Shown here in pieces: positions 9,617-18,526 of a DNA stretch of 64,000 bases. The translations under genes and the position numbers were made by a program. Source of the stretch: JAGVPT01 sp035505655. Its GTDB lineage: Bacteria > Bacteroidota > Ignavibacteria > UBA10030 > UBA8401. The notes under the pieces were generated by a model that saw only the letters and a program-made list of their open reading frames with translations, was not told the origin of the DNA and searched no databases. The DNA lies in the NCBI GenBank assembly GCA_035505655.1, contig DATJQP010000084.1:13440-77439 (forward strand), in the 5' to 3' direction. Each line of letters opens with the position of its first letter. The stretch's first letter is position 1.

Positions 9617-12505
9617 ATGACACACGCGACGATCCGCAAGAGCGGAGCCCAAAGGGGAAACAACAGAGGGGCTCCAAAAACCAAACGCAAAGGCTGGCAT
9701 CCTCGCACGGCATGGTACCGTGCGCTCGTCGAGAACGCCGCGGACGCTTTCTTCCTTCACGACTTTGAGGGTCGGTACCTCGCTGTTAATAATCAGGCAT
9801 GCAAGAGTCTCGGTTACGCCGAAGAAGAACTTCTTTCGATGAAGGTTACCGACGTCGAGATGGAGTACACTCTCGAGAAGCTGAAGGAACTCTGGTCGTC
9901 GATCCCCGATGGACAACCGGTGACAGTGGAGGGGCACCATCGAAGGAAGGACGGCTCGCTCTTCGACATTGAGGCGAGAATCGTCCCTGCGAAGATCGGC
10001 GGAGAGCGACTTTATCTGGTCCTCATCCGTGACATTGCGGAGCGCCGTGCAGCCGAGAAGCGGATGGCGCTGACTGACGACTTGCTTCGGATCACCGAGA
10101 AGACGGCGCAGGAAGAGCTCGTCCGACTGAAGGAATTTGCGCAGGGAACGATTGACGGTCTTTCGAAACATCTCTGCGTGCTGGACGAAGAGGGGACCAT
10201 CCTCTCCGTCAACCGCGCGTGGCGTCAATTCGCGGACGCCAATCCCCCCGTACCTGCAGATTATTTTCTTGGTGCAAACTACCTCGACGTGTGCGAACGA
10301 GTGGTCGGCGAGGGGGCGGAAGACGCCCATGCCGTCGCGAAGGGATTGCGTGGAGTCATCCGCGGATTGGATCCGATCTTCGTGACCGAATATCCGTGTC
10401 ACCGGCCTGAAGGCGAGCAGCGTTGGTTCCTCATGAAGGCGACGAGATTCGGCGGCGACGGGCCGGTTCGGCTCGTCGTGTCCCACGACGACATCACGGC
10501 GCGGAAAAGGGCGGAGGAGGGATTGCGACGCAGCGAAGGCCTGCTCCGTGCAACGGGGAAGATCGCAAAGATCGGCGGGTGGGAGCTCAATGTGGCAACC
10601 ATGACGCAGGAGTGGACAGACGAGACCTACGCTATTCACGATCGAGAGAGGGGGGTCTACGACCCAAACTCGAGCGAGGAACTGAGCAGATTCAGACCGG
10701 GCTCGAAGGAACTTATGGAGCAAGCGTTCAGGCAAGCCTTAGAGGAAGGGAAACCGTACGACCTTGAAGCTGAGATGACCACGGTGAAGGGGAGGACGAA
10801 GTGGGTGAGGGCGGTTTGCTCTCCGCTGGTGGAGAACGGAAAGGTCATCAAGCTTGTCGGAACGGTGCAGGACGTCACCGCCGCGAAGGAGGCGGCGGAA
10901 GCCCTGAAGGAAAGCGAGGAACGGTTCTCAACGGCGTTCTTCACCAGTCCTGTGTCGCAATCGATCATTGCCCAGAATGGCAACGAAATTATGGCGGTGA
11001 ACGACTCCTGCTGCCACCTCTTCGGCTACAGCCGCGAAGAACTCGTCGGGGCGAACTCGGGAATGCTGGATCTGTGGCAGAATGCAGGAGACCGGTTGGC
11101 CGCGGTGGAAGAATTGCGCAGGACCGGCCGCCTCCTCCCACGTGAAACAGACGTCCGGTTGAAATCCGGCGAGGTGCGGACCGTCATTGTCGCCATCGAA
11201 CCGATCCGGTGGAAGGGAGTACCGTGTCTCCTCACGTCGGAATTCGACATTACGGAACGAAAGCGGGCGGAAGTGGAGATCCGGTCGGCCAACGAGCGGC
11301 TCCGGATGCTCAACGAGGCGGTGAAGGATCTTGCAGCGGCGAGGAGTCTGGAGGAGATCCTCGCCCTTGTCCGTGTTGCCACACGTCGGCTTGCGAGGTC
11401 CGATGGCTCGACCTTCATTGTGCGGGAGGGCGAGCTCTGCCACTACCTCGACGAAGACGCCATCGGCCCGCTCTGGAAAGGTATGCGATTCCCGGCCGAC
11501 AGCTGCATAGGTGGCTGGGCCATGACACACCGTCAGACCGTGGCGATCCAGGACATCAGGCTGGATGAACGCATCGTCCAGGAACGCTATGCACCGACGT
11601 TCGTCAGGAGTCTTGTCATGGTTCCCATCCGGGGGTCGGAACCCCTCGGGGCAATTGGCGCCTACTGGTCCACGGTTCACGCGCCGGCGCCGATGGAGAT
11701 CCAGTTGTTGGAGACCCTCGCCGATGCTGCCGCCATCGCGTTCGAGAACGTGTCGCTGGTCGATGGACTGGAACAACGAGTGGCGGAGCGTACGGCACAG
11801 CTGAAGGCCGTCAACAGCGAGCTCGAGGCGTTTGCCTATTCCGTCTCCCACGACCTGAGGGCTCCACTACGTCATGTCGACGGGTTCATCGGCTTGATGG
11901 AGAAGGACCTCGAAGCGAGCGGGTCGGCAAAAACTTCACGGTATATGAAGATCATCGCCGAATCATCTCAACGCATGGGGCGGCTGATCGACGATCTTCT
12001 CGCCTTCTCCCGGATGGGCCGGCAGGCGATGCGGATTGTGGAGGTCGACATGAACGCCGTCGTCCGCGACGCCATCGCCGAGCTTCATTCCGATGCCGAA
12101 GGGCGGACCATCGAGTGGGTCTTCGCCAACCTGCCAAAAGTCTCCGGAGATCCGTCGCTCCTTCGACTTGTCTTCGACAACTTGATCTCGAATGCCGTCA
12201 AATTTTCCCGCGGCACCGCCGTCGCACGCATCGAGGTCGGCAGTACCCGAAACGGCGGGGAAGAGACGACATTTTTTGTGAAGGACAACGGTGCGGGCTT
12301 CGACATGGAGTACGCCGGCAAACTCTTCGGCGTCTTCCAGCGGCTCCATCGCCAGGAGGATTTCGAAGGAACTGGGATCGGTCTCGCCAACGTTCGGCGC
12401 ATCATCCTCCGTCATGGCGGAAGGACCTGGGCGGAAGGGCACGTCGGCGAGGGGGCGACTCTTTATTTCACAATACCCGATCGTGTGGAGGTGCATCCGG
12501 CATGA
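9617..12505 (+). CDS. Multi-PAS/GAF sensor histidine kinase, phytochrome-kinase-like transmitter
   Basis: This is a 962-residue soluble sensor kinase. PAS domains lie at about 30-150 (WYRALVENAADAFFLHDFEG), 170-300, 305-425 and 430-550. A GAF domain follows at about 560-715 (LEEILALVRVATRRLA, MVPIRGSEPLGAIG), then a coiled linker and HisKA with the H in FAYSVSHDLRAPLRHVDGF, a box typical of cyanobacterial-phytochrome-type kinases. HATPase_c follows (VFDNLISNAVKFSR, DNGAGFDMEYAGKLFGVFQRLH, GTGIGLANVRRII). No chromophore Cys or PHY domain is evident, so photoreception is not supported. The stop codon overlaps the start of the next gene, a single-domain receiver, in ATGA. That is the same arrangement as Cph1-Rcp1 pairs, so the receiver is its likely phosphate acceptor. 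Confidence 0.93.
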   Translation: MTHATIRKSGAQRGNNRGAPKTKRKGWHPRTAWYRALVENAADAFFLHDFEGRYLAVNNQACKSLGYAEEELLSMKVTDVEMEYTLEKLKELWSSIPDGQPVTVEGHHRRKDGSLFDIEARIVPAKIGGERLYLVLIRDIAERRAAEKRMALTDDLLRITEKTAQEELVRLKEFAQGTIDGLSKHLCVLDEEGTILSVNRAWRQFADANPPVPADYFLGANYLDVCERVVGEGAEDAHAVAKGLRGVIRGLDPIFVTEYPCHRPEGEQRWFLMKATRFGGDGPVRLVVSHDDITARKRAEEGLRRSEGLLRATGKIAKIGGWELNVATMTQEWTDETYAIHDRERGVYDPNSSEELSRFRPGSKELMEQAFRQALEEGKPYDLEAEMTTVKGRTKWVRAVCSPLVENGKVIKLVGTVQDVTAAKEAAEALKESEERFSTAFFTSPVSQSIIAQNGNEIMAVNDSCCHLFGYSREELVGANSGMLDLWQNAGDRLAAVEELRRTGRLLPRETDVRLKSGEVRTVIVAIEPIRWKGVPCLLTSEFDITERKRAEVEIRSANERLRMLNEAVKDLAAARSLEEILALVRVATRRLARSDGSTFIVREGELCHYLDEDAIGPLWKGMRFPADSCIGGWAMTHRQTVAIQDIRLDERIVQERYAPTFVRSLVMVPIRGSEPLGAIGAYWSTVHAPAPMEIQLLETLADAAAIAFENVSLVDGLEQRVAERTAQLKAVNSELEAFAYSVSHDLRAPLRHVDGFIGLMEKDLEASGSAKTSRYMKIIAESSQRMGRLIDDLLAFSRMGRQAMRIVEVDMNAVVRDAIAELHSDAEGRTIEWVFANLPKVSGDPSLLRLVFDNLISNAVKFSRGTAVARIEVGSTRNGGEETTFFVKDNGAGFDMEYAGKLFGVFQRLHRQEDFEGTGIGLANVRRIILRHGGRTWAEGHVGEGATLYFTIPDRVEVHPA

Positions 12506-12969
12506 CCCAAAAGGAAACTGAATTTTCCGCCAAGAGCCACGGGCGGGTACTCCTCGCCGAGGACGATCTCCGCGACGTGGAGCTGACGCTGGAGGCATTC
12601 AGGGAACACAATCTTCTCAATGAAGTAGATGTCGTCCGCGACGGAGTCGAGGCGCTTGAATACCTCAATGCACAGGGGAAATTCGCGGGACGAGAGCAGC
12701 GGAATCCGGTCCTCATTCTCCTCGACCTTAAAATGCCTCGGTTGAATGGGATCGAAGTCCTCCGGGCGATCCGCAGCTCGGAGCGCCTGCGGCTCATCCC
12801 GGTAATGATCCTCACCTCATCGCAGGAATCGAGGGACCTCCAGGAATGCTATGGCCTCGGCGCCAACGCCTATGTCGTGAAACCGGTCGATTTCCGGGAA
12901 TTCGTCGAGTCGGTCAAAACTGCCGGAGTGTTCTGGGCCCTTATCAATCAACCGCCGCTTCCTGGATAA
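12502..12969 (+). CDS. Single-domain response regulator, Rcp1-like
   Basis: The protein has 155 residues and is nearly all receiver domain. It shows the acidic pocket E20-D21-D22 (LLAEDDLRD), phosphoacceptor D75 in LILLDLKMPRLNG, Thr in MILTSSQE and Lys in YVVKPVDF. The long alpha1-beta2 region and the insert GKFAGREQRNP before the phosphoacceptor are typical of Rcp1-type receivers that pair with phytochrome-like kinases. There is no output domain, so it acts as a phosphate shuttle or a protein-protein switch. Start ATG at 12502 overlaps the kinase stop by four bases, so translation is coupled. The next gene, a receiver-headed hybrid kinase, follows after 30 bp and may be the downstream relay member. 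Confidence 0.93.
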   Translation: MTQKETEFSAKSHGRVLLAEDDLRDVELTLEAFREHNLLNEVDVVRDGVEALEYLNAQGKFAGREQRNPVLILLDLKMPRLNGIEVLRAIRSSERLRLIPVMILTSSQESRDLQECYGLGANAYVVKPVDFREFVESVKTAGVFWALINQPPLPG

Positions 12970-12999
12970 ACCGGAACCTCTGAAAGGGGAAATTGCGAC

Positions 13000-14982
13000 A
13001 TGAACGAGACCAACGGGAATGAACCGATCCGAATCCTTCATCTGGAAGATGACCCACTCGATGCGCGGCTCGTCGCCGAGACCATTTCGGCGGAGGGAAT
13101 ACCTTCGATGATAAAGGTCGTGGTCAACCGAAGGGACTTCGAAGTCGCAATGAAGGACAGTTCGTTCGATCTGATCATTTCGGATTTCTCCCTGCCCGGG
13201 TACTCGGGAACCCAGGCGCTTAAGCTCGCCGCGGCCCAGGTGCCTGAGACGCCCTTCATTGTCGTCTCCGGGACCATCGGGGAGGAGCCGGCGATACAGA
13301 GTATGCTCGACGGAGCCACGGACTACGTCTTGAAGTCACGGCTGTACCGCCTTGCGCCGGCGGTAAAGCGCGCCCTGAAGGAGGCCGATGAGCGACGCAA
13401 ACGCAAGGAGGCCGAGGAGGAATTACGGGAATCCCGCCAGAGCTACCAGGAGATGGTCGAGAGCATCAACGAGATCATCTTTTCCACGGATCTGTCAGGA
13501 GTCATTTCCTACATCAGCCCCGTCATAGAAGCGACCGGCGGGTATACTTCGGCAGACCTCATCGGACATCGGTTTGACGATTTTGTTCCCCCCGAAGAGC
13601 GCGACTCCCTCCGGGAGGTTTTCGAGGCGGTGAAATCCGGAGAGCCGGTAAAATACGATTTCAAGGTCCGGAGGAAAAACGGCGAATTGCTTTGGGTGCG
13701 GGCTTCGTGCCGCCTTCACCTCCGCGCCGGATCCCCGGTCGGCATCAGCGGGGTGCTCGAGGATCTTACCCAGAGACGCGAGCTTGAGCGCGAACTCCTC
13801 CACGCCCAGAAAATGGAAAGCATTGGCACTCTTGCCTCGGGGATCGCCCATGACTTCAACAACCTCCTCGGTATTGTCCTTGGGTACGCCACGTTGCTGG
13901 AACGGGATTTTGGCACTTCGCAAAAGGCTGCGGAGGAGATCGGGGCAATCATAAAAGCGGTGCGTCGGGGGGCCGGTCTTGTCCGACAAATCCTCACCTT
14001 CGCGCGGAAGACCGACGCGCTGTTCGGACCGCTCGACGTCAACGCCTCGGTCCAGGAGGTGGAAAAGCTTCTCGTCGAGACCTTTCCGAAGTCGATCGAG
14101 TTCACCGCTTCGTTGCACGATGGTTTGCCCCCCATCCACGGCGACGCAACCCAGGTCAACCAGGTACTTATCAACCTCTGTGTCAACGCCCGGGATGCGA
14201 TGGCGGGGGGAGGACGGCTGACGATCCTCAGCGACATTGCGCGCGGATCGGAACTCGCCAATGTTTCGCCCGGCTCGACGCACGACGAATTTGTCCGGGT
14301 GAGGGTGACCGACACCGGTACCGGAATGGATGAGGCGACCGTCGCTCATATCTTTGACCCGTTCTTCACGACGAAGGAACATGGCAAGGGAACCGGCCTC
14401 GGCCTCTCCGTCGTCTACGGGGTCATGAAAGAGCATCATGGGTTCGTCAGCGTCCAGTCCGAAAAAGGAAGCGGAACGACATTCCAGCTTCTCTTTCCAG
14501 TCCTTGCCAAAACGGCGTCCCGGACACAGGAAACGAGTTCCGAGGCCGAAGGTCCGACCGGTGGCACGGAGACGATCCTCATCATTGAGGATGAGGATCC
14601 GTTGGCGGAGTACCTCTGCGATGTGCTCGAAAATGCCGGATACAGGGTGCTCACGGCCGGCGACGGACTCCAGGGGCTTGAGCTTTACCGGAACTACCGG
14701 GACGAGATCGACCTCGTCCTTTCGGACCTTGGCCTTCCGAAAGTCGAAGGGGACACCCTCTTCAGAGAGATGAAGAAATCCAACCTTATGGCGCCGGTCA
14801 TCATCGCGACCGGGTTCATCGAGGCGGAGAAGAGGAAGGATCTCCTGGGGGAAGGTATCGCCGACATCGTCCAGAAACCCTACTCTCCCTCCGAAATCTT
14901 GAGGGCAATCCGCCGCGCTCTTGACGACGCGCGAAAAATCGCTCCGTCACGCCGCCCGGGGGAATCATCACGCGGGCTTTAG
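13000..14982 (+). CDS. Hybrid REC-PAS-histidine kinase-REC protein
   Basis: The protein has 660 residues and is soluble. An N-terminal receiver (about 7-125; LEDDPLDARL, phosphoacceptor in LIISDFSLPGYSG) is followed by a coil, PAS (about 145-265; YQEMVESINEIIFSTD), HisKA (H in TLASGIAHDFNNLLG), HATPase_c (LINLCVNARDAMAGGG, DTGTGMDEA, GKGTGLGLSVVYG) and a second receiver (about 525-645; IIEDEDPLAEYL, phosphoacceptor in LVLSDLGLPKVEG, Lys in VQKPYSP). The kinase-REC half resembles the kinase at 5949-9125 closely in wording, so the two are probably paralogues. It shares the operon with the sensor kinase and shuttle receiver upstream. A receiver at each end fits a relay integrating input from another kinase. 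Confidence 0.93.
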   Translation: MNETNGNEPIRILHLEDDPLDARLVAETISAEGIPSMIKVVVNRRDFEVAMKDSSFDLIISDFSLPGYSGTQALKLAAAQVPETPFIVVSGTIGEEPAIQSMLDGATDYVLKSRLYRLAPAVKRALKEADERRKRKEAEEELRESRQSYQEMVESINEIIFSTDLSGVISYISPVIEATGGYTSADLIGHRFDDFVPPEERDSLREVFEAVKSGEPVKYDFKVRRKNGELLWVRASCRLHLRAGSPVGISGVLEDLTQRRELERELLHAQKMESIGTLASGIAHDFNNLLGIVLGYATLLERDFGTSQKAAEEIGAIIKAVRRGAGLVRQILTFARKTDALFGPLDVNASVQEVEKLLVETFPKSIEFTASLHDGLPPIHGDATQVNQVLINLCVNARDAMAGGGRLTILSDIARGSELANVSPGSTHDEFVRVRVTDTGTGMDEATVAHIFDPFFTTKEHGKGTGLGLSVVYGVMKEHHGFVSVQSEKGSGTTFQLLFPVLAKTASRTQETSSEAEGPTGGTETILIIEDEDPLAEYLCDVLENAGYRVLTAGDGLQGLELYRNYRDEIDLVLSDLGLPKVEGDTLFREMKKSNLMAPVIIATGFIEAEKRKDLLGEGIADIVQKPYSPSEILRAIRRALDDARKIAPSRRPGESSRGL

Positions 14983-15092
14983 AAGCCCACGCGGGGCGTC
15001 TATCTTCACCGAATGTGAAGAATTTCCGATGCGCCCCTTCACACCCACCGAACTGCCGGGAGGCGACGCTGTTCAGGAGCGCGAAAGCTGTA

Positions 15093-15935
15093 ATGTCGGC
15101 GATGCTGTTGTCTTTTGTTCTTCCGACCTTCGGAGTGGCACAGCCTCGGGCGGCGAACGATACTACCCGTCCCAGCGTTCCACGTCTTGCTCTGCTCGGC
15201 TCGGGGGTGATTGCGGGAGGGATCGCCGTCCACTTTGCCCGTTACGTGCCTCTCTGGAACGACCATCTGACATCCTTCCATTTCCACGAAGATTTTTCCT
15301 ACGCCCTTAACCAGGACAAACTGCTCCACGCGTTCGGAGGCATGGCAGGTACGCGTCTCTCGTCGTCGCTCTACCGATGGGCGGGGTATGATGATGACGA
15401 GGCCTTATGGTTAGGCGCCGCGACGTCGTTCGGCTTCCTCACCTTCATGAAGATCGAAGACGGCCACATCGACTATCTGGGCTTCGACCGGGTTGATGAG
15501 GCGGCGAACCTGGTCGGGGTCTTTTATCCCGTTGCTCAACACTATGTTCCGATTCTCGTGAGCATCACACCGAAGGCGTCCTATTCTCCATCCTCCAACG
15601 ATGTATCGGCCGCCAATCAGACTGTGCCACGATTCCTTGAAGATCATCAAGGCCAACACTTCTGGCTTGGCTTCACTCTCCACGACCTTGTTCCGGCGGA
15701 GGCGAAGCGCTATATTCCTCCGATTGTCGGAATTGCAGTCGGACGCGCCGTGAGCGATCTCGACGGACCGCATCCATATCATGAAGTCATCCTCGCGCTT
15801 GACCTCGATCTGCGCAAGATGCCCGGCGATTCACCATTCCTTAGAACCTTGTGGGAGGTGCTCAATTACATTCACCTCCCGATGCCCGCAGTGCGGATCA
15901 GTCCGTCGGTGGTCTGGTACGGGATCTACTTCTAA
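15093..15935 (+). CDS. Exported DUF2279-like (YfiM-type) envelope protein
   Basis: This is a 280-residue exported protein, start taken at the ATG at 15093 with AGGAG 13 bases upstream. A GTG at 15015 would add 26 residues but would bury the signal peptide. The N-terminus MSAMLLSFVLPTFGVAQ is a signal sequence. The mature part carries a hydrophobic stretch (LALLGSGVIAGGIAVHFA) and then a block rich in aromatic and Asp residues: YALNQDKLLHAFGGM, WLGAATSFGFLTFMKIEDG and SRVDEAANLVG-like wording (D/E-rich). These resemble the DUF2279 lipoprotein family found near outer-membrane systems. Function is unknown. It sits inside the signalling cluster, 110 bp after a kinase and 42 bp before a receiver-kinase, so it may be the envelope target or sensor partner. 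That is inference only. Confidence 0.65.
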   Translation: MSAMLLSFVLPTFGVAQPRAANDTTRPSVPRLALLGSGVIAGGIAVHFARYVPLWNDHLTSFHFHEDFSYALNQDKLLHAFGGMAGTRLSSSLYRWAGYDDDEALWLGAATSFGFLTFMKIEDGHIDYLGFDRVDEAANLVGVFYPVAQHYVPILVSITPKASYSPSSNDVSAANQTVPRFLEDHQGQHFWLGFTLHDLVPAEAKRYIPPIVGIAVGRAVSDLDGPHPYHEVILALDLDLRKMPGDSPFLRTLWEVLNYIHLPMPAVRISPSVVWYGIYF

Positions 15936-15977
15936 GGAGATCCTCTTCACGTTCCGCTTTCCAAAAGGAGGCCACGC

Positions 15978-17117
15978 ATGAGCCGTGTCTTCGTGATAGA
16001 CGATGAGGATGACCTGCGGGGGATGATTGTCCAGATTCTCCGGTCGGCCCGGTATGAGGTTGACGAGGCCCGGGACGGTGCCGAAGCCCTCGAGCGCCTT
16101 TCCAACTCTTCGCCCGACCTCGTCCTCTGCGATATCCAGATGCCGAGGCTCGACGGCTTCGGGCTTCTGAAAGAGCTGAGAAAGTCCGAACAGACTTCCG
16201 ACATCCCCTTCATCTTTATCACGGGGCAGACCGACCGCGCGTCGCAGCGGGAAGCGATGATGCTCGGTGCGGACGACTTCATCACGAAGCCGTTCCTGGC
16301 GGACGAACTGATCAGCGCTGTCGACCTCCGCCTGAAAAAGCATTCGCAAATGGAGGAGAAGATCCAGCGGCGCCTCGATGAGTTCCGCAAAAGCATCGAT
16401 CTCTCGCTCCCGCACGAATTCCGTACGCCTTTGACAGGAATCCTCGGCTTCGCCGATATGCTGAAAAGCACCGACGGCCTCACCCTCCAGGAGGCTGTTT
16501 ACATCGGTGCCCGCATCCACAAGTCAGCGCTGCGGCTCCACAGAATTGTCGAGAGGATGCTCCTCTTCACCGAGCTGGAGTCGTCCATGGCGAGCCCGCA
16601 ACGGATGGAGTCTCTCCGGGCCTCTTCCACCGCCGTAGGACTCGCCGTCAGCCAGATCGCTGAGGCGAAGGGACGAGAGGCTCAACGAAGGGAGGATATC
16701 CTCCTCTCTCTGGCCGATGCGCGGGTTGCGGTCCTTGAATCCCACCTCATGGCGGCGTTCGAAGAGTTGTTGAGCAACGCGTTGAAGTTCTCAGATCAAG
16801 GGACGCCGGTGAAAGTGTCGGTTGTGGAATCTGACGGGTGGGTCGAGGTTTCAGTCCAGGACAGCGGCAAAGGAATGACCCCGGAGCAAATCCAAGCTGT
16901 CGGCGCGTTCGTGCAGTTCGACCGCCGCCAGAATGAACAGCAGGGTATCGGGCTGGGCCTCGGGATCGTGGAGAAAATGTGCAGGCTTTACGGAGGCTCG
17001 CTGCGGATTGAACCCGGTATTCCCAAAGGGACCACCGTTACGATGCGGCTTCCGGTGGCGGATTCGGGAGCCGGAACTGCGGACTTTTCTTCTCCCACCT
17101 CATTTTTGATGCGGTAG
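15978..17117 (+). CDS. Receiver-headed histidine kinase (REC-HisKA-HATPase)
   Basis: This is a 379-residue soluble protein with a strong AAGGAGG ribosome-binding site ahead of the ATG at 15978. The receiver is at about 3-120 (VIDDEDDLRG, phosphoacceptor in LVLCDIQMPRLDG, Thr in FITGQTD, Lys in FITKPFL). HisKA is at about 140-205 with H in LSLPHEFRTPLTGILGFADML, and HATPase_c at about 250-365 (AFEELLSNALKFSDQ, DSGKGMTPEQ, GIGLGLGIVEKM). It has no sensor domain, so it is most likely activated by phosphorylation of its own receiver by one of the upstream kinases, making it a second-tier relay kinase. It closes the signalling cluster. A promoter and fluoride riboswitch begin about 75 bp later. 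Confidence 0.92.
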   Translation: MSRVFVIDDEDDLRGMIVQILRSARYEVDEARDGAEALERLSNSSPDLVLCDIQMPRLDGFGLLKELRKSEQTSDIPFIFITGQTDRASQREAMMLGADDFITKPFLADELISAVDLRLKKHSQMEEKIQRRLDEFRKSIDLSLPHEFRTPLTGILGFADMLKSTDGLTLQEAVYIGARIHKSALRLHRIVERMLLFTELESSMASPQRMESLRASSTAVGLAVSQIAEAKGREAQRREDILLSLADARVAVLESHLMAAFEELLSNALKFSDQGTPVKVSVVESDGWVEVSVQDSGKGMTPEQIQAVGAFVQFDRRQNEQQGIGLGLGIVEKMCRLYGGSLRIEPGIPKGTTVTMRLPVADSGAGTADFSSPTSFLMR

Positions 17118-17190
17118 GTCCCGGCAATCAACTCTCAGCCTCGGCCTCCCGCCTCCTGCCTCCCCTCACTTTCAACACCGTCCAGCGACA

Positions 17191-17219
17191 TTGATCTTTG
17201 ATTCGGTTTTGACTAGCTT
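17191..17219 (+). promoter_or_regulatory. Candidate promoter for the fluoride-responsive operon
   Basis: TTGATC (17191-17196) and TAGCTT (17214-17219) are separated by 17 bp. A start about 7 bp downstream would fall at 17226, exactly the first base of the riboswitch aptamer, which supports the assignment. It is a housekeeping-type match, not the Bacteroidota -7 TAnnTTTG form. Confidence 0.5.
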
Positions 17220-17225
17220 ACTCCC

Positions 17226-17287
17226 GGCGATGGAGTTCGCCATAAGTGTCCCGGTGATTGTCGCAACATTGGGAATGATGACTCCTA
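17226..17287 (+). promoter_or_regulatory. Fluoride riboswitch aptamer (crcB RNA motif)
   Basis: The RNA shows the conserved fluoride aptamer. Stem GGCG (17226-17229)/CGCC (17238-17241) closes loop ATGGAGTT. The conserved ATAA follows (17242-17245), then a second stem closed by TCCC (17249-17252)/GGGA (17271-17274), then the conserved TGATGACTCCTA. Loop GGAGT (17232-17236) is complementary to ACTCC (17281-17285), forming the pseudoknot that closes the fluoride/Mg pocket. It precedes a crcB gene, the classical target. The ACTCC strand is also the 5' arm of a terminator, so fluoride binding should release transcription (an ON switch). Confidence 0.93.
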
Positions 17288-17326
17288 TTATCAGTGCCTC
17301 GGCAACGGTGATAGGAGTCTTTTTTT
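17281..17326 (+). terminator. Riboswitch-controlled intrinsic terminator (attenuator)
   Basis: The arms ACTCCTAT and ATAGGAGT are extended by ATCA/TGAT with a two-base bulge, and enclose a GC-containing loop. Seven Ts follow (17320-17326). The 5' arm is the same ACTCC used in the aptamer pseudoknot, so the two folds exclude each other. It ends 22 bp before the crcB start codon. Confidence 0.9.
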
Positions 17327-17348
17327 GCTCACAACATCCGGATTTGAG

Positions 17349-17720
17349 ATGAATTATTTGCTCGTTTTCGTGGGCGGCGGGATCGGTGCCATGGGCCGTT
17401 ACTATCTCTCCGGCGCCGTTTATCGGTGGCTCCCATCGGATTTCCCGTACGGAAACCTCGTCGTGAACATCCTCGGTTGTTTTGCAATCGGAATTCTCAT
17501 GACGGCGATGGAGGAGCGTTTTCTTGTCACTCCCGGCCTGCGCCTCTTCCTCACCATCGGCATCCTCGGCGGCTTCACAACATTTTCATCCTTCAGCTTT
17601 GAGACCATTTCACTCTTTCAGAACGGCGAAATACTTTTTGGGTCAATGAATGCAGCAGCCTCGCTCGTCGGATGTCTGCTGGCAACCGTTCTTGGCATTG
17701 TGATCGGAAAACTTTTCTAG
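17349..17720 (+). CDS. crcB: Fluoride ion channel CrcB/Fluc
   Basis: This is a 123-residue, four-helix membrane protein that exports fluoride as a dual-topology dimer. The family hallmarks are present: GGGIGAMGRYYLSG near the N-terminus, PYGNLVVNILGCFAIG with the conserved Asn of helix 2, and GGFTTFSSFSFE with the Phe box and Thr-Thr-Phe break in helix 3. A final helix reads LVGCLLATVLGIVIG. Length matches the family (about 125). The start is the ATG at 17349. A TTG at 17325 lies inside the terminator T-run and is unlikely. Expression is controlled by the riboswitch directly upstream. The DUF190 gene follows after 17 bp. Confidence 0.96.
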   Translation: MNYLLVFVGGGIGAMGRYYLSGAVYRWLPSDFPYGNLVVNILGCFAIGILMTAMEERFLVTPGLRLFLTIGILGGFTTFSSFSFETISLFQNGEILFGSMNAAASLVGCLLATVLGIVIGKLF

Positions 17721-17737
17721 CCCGAAAGGCCAATCGT

Positions 17738-18088
17738 ATGAGACTCTTTGGCGATGGGAAACTTCTGCGAATCTTCATCGGTGAACAGGACAAGTATCAT
17801 CACCGGCCCCTTTATGAGGCTCTCGTCCACGCCGCGAAAGAAAAGGGGATGGCGGGAACGACCGTCCTGAGAGGTGTGATGGGGTTCGGGGCGGACAGTC
17901 ACGCGATTCACACGGCTAAAATTCTCAGGCTTTCAGAGGATCTTCCCGTCGTCATCGAGATCGTCGATACCGAGGAAAAGATAAGGGAATTCCTTCCGCA
18001 GGTGGAAGAGATGATCGAGACCTCGGGGTGCGGAGCAATGATAACCCTTGAGAAGGCGGAGATCCTGCGGTACAGCCACGGAAAATGA
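17738..18088 (+). CDS. DUF190 family protein, CrcB-associated
   Basis: This is a 116-residue soluble protein of the DUF190 family, which has a PII-like ferredoxin fold. Visible hallmarks are LLRIFIGEQDKYHHRPLYEALV, GMAGTTVLRGVMGFGA and LPVVIEIVDTEEKIREFLP. The ATG at 17738 follows GAAAGG by eight bases. It lies 17 bp after crcB and is almost certainly under the same fluoride riboswitch. Members are recurrently found beside crcB, which suggests a role in fluoride tolerance, perhaps as a ligand-sensing partner of the channel, but the biochemical function is not established. Confidence 0.9.
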   Translation: MRLFGDGKLLRIFIGEQDKYHHRPLYEALVHAAKEKGMAGTTVLRGVMGFGADSHAIHTAKILRLSEDLPVVIEIVDTEEKIREFLPQVEEMIETSGCGAMITLEKAEILRYSHGK

Positions 18089-18526
18089 CGGCGAACCGAT
18101 GGGACTGAAGCTCTCCGTGAAATTCCGGCGACGCTCGGGCGTGACATATGCGGTCGAGTGAAAAGAGAGCCATCGACGCCCGAATCACTCACATCTGGTC
18201 GATGCTCGTCGACAGCTCACCGGGGGGAGTTGAGGGAAGCTGGGGTTCACCTCCGCCGACGATCGCATCCTCGTTGAGAGCCGTCCTGACAAGATGCTGA
18301 AAATCATTGAGAGGATGGAACTGGGATGGAAGGCGATGATCCCTGTACGATTCTCGCCGCTTGCGAAATGGTTACCAGGTATCCAAGCGCATTATTCCAT
18401 TTCGTTGGGACGCCCCCTCCTCGTTCCCTCAGAAATCAGATGCGGCGATATTGCCTCGCCAGCCCGCCTATTTCATTCCTTTTAAATCATCCGTCATACT
18501 TCCTGAAAAAGGAATCTTCAAACCAA
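18089..18526. other. Gene-free stretch upstream of the hip operators
   Basis: Only very short frames (at most 77 codons) without ribosome-binding sites are present, and their translations are Pro/Ser-rich in random style. No hairpin followed by a T-run was seen after the DUF190 stop. Base composition becomes AT-rich from about 18480 towards the operators. Confidence 0.5.

Noticed and set aside
17118..17190. Separate small gene between the relay kinase and the riboswitch
   Set aside because: The stretch is C-rich, with no start codon in a usable frame; it is leader DNA ahead of the promoter.
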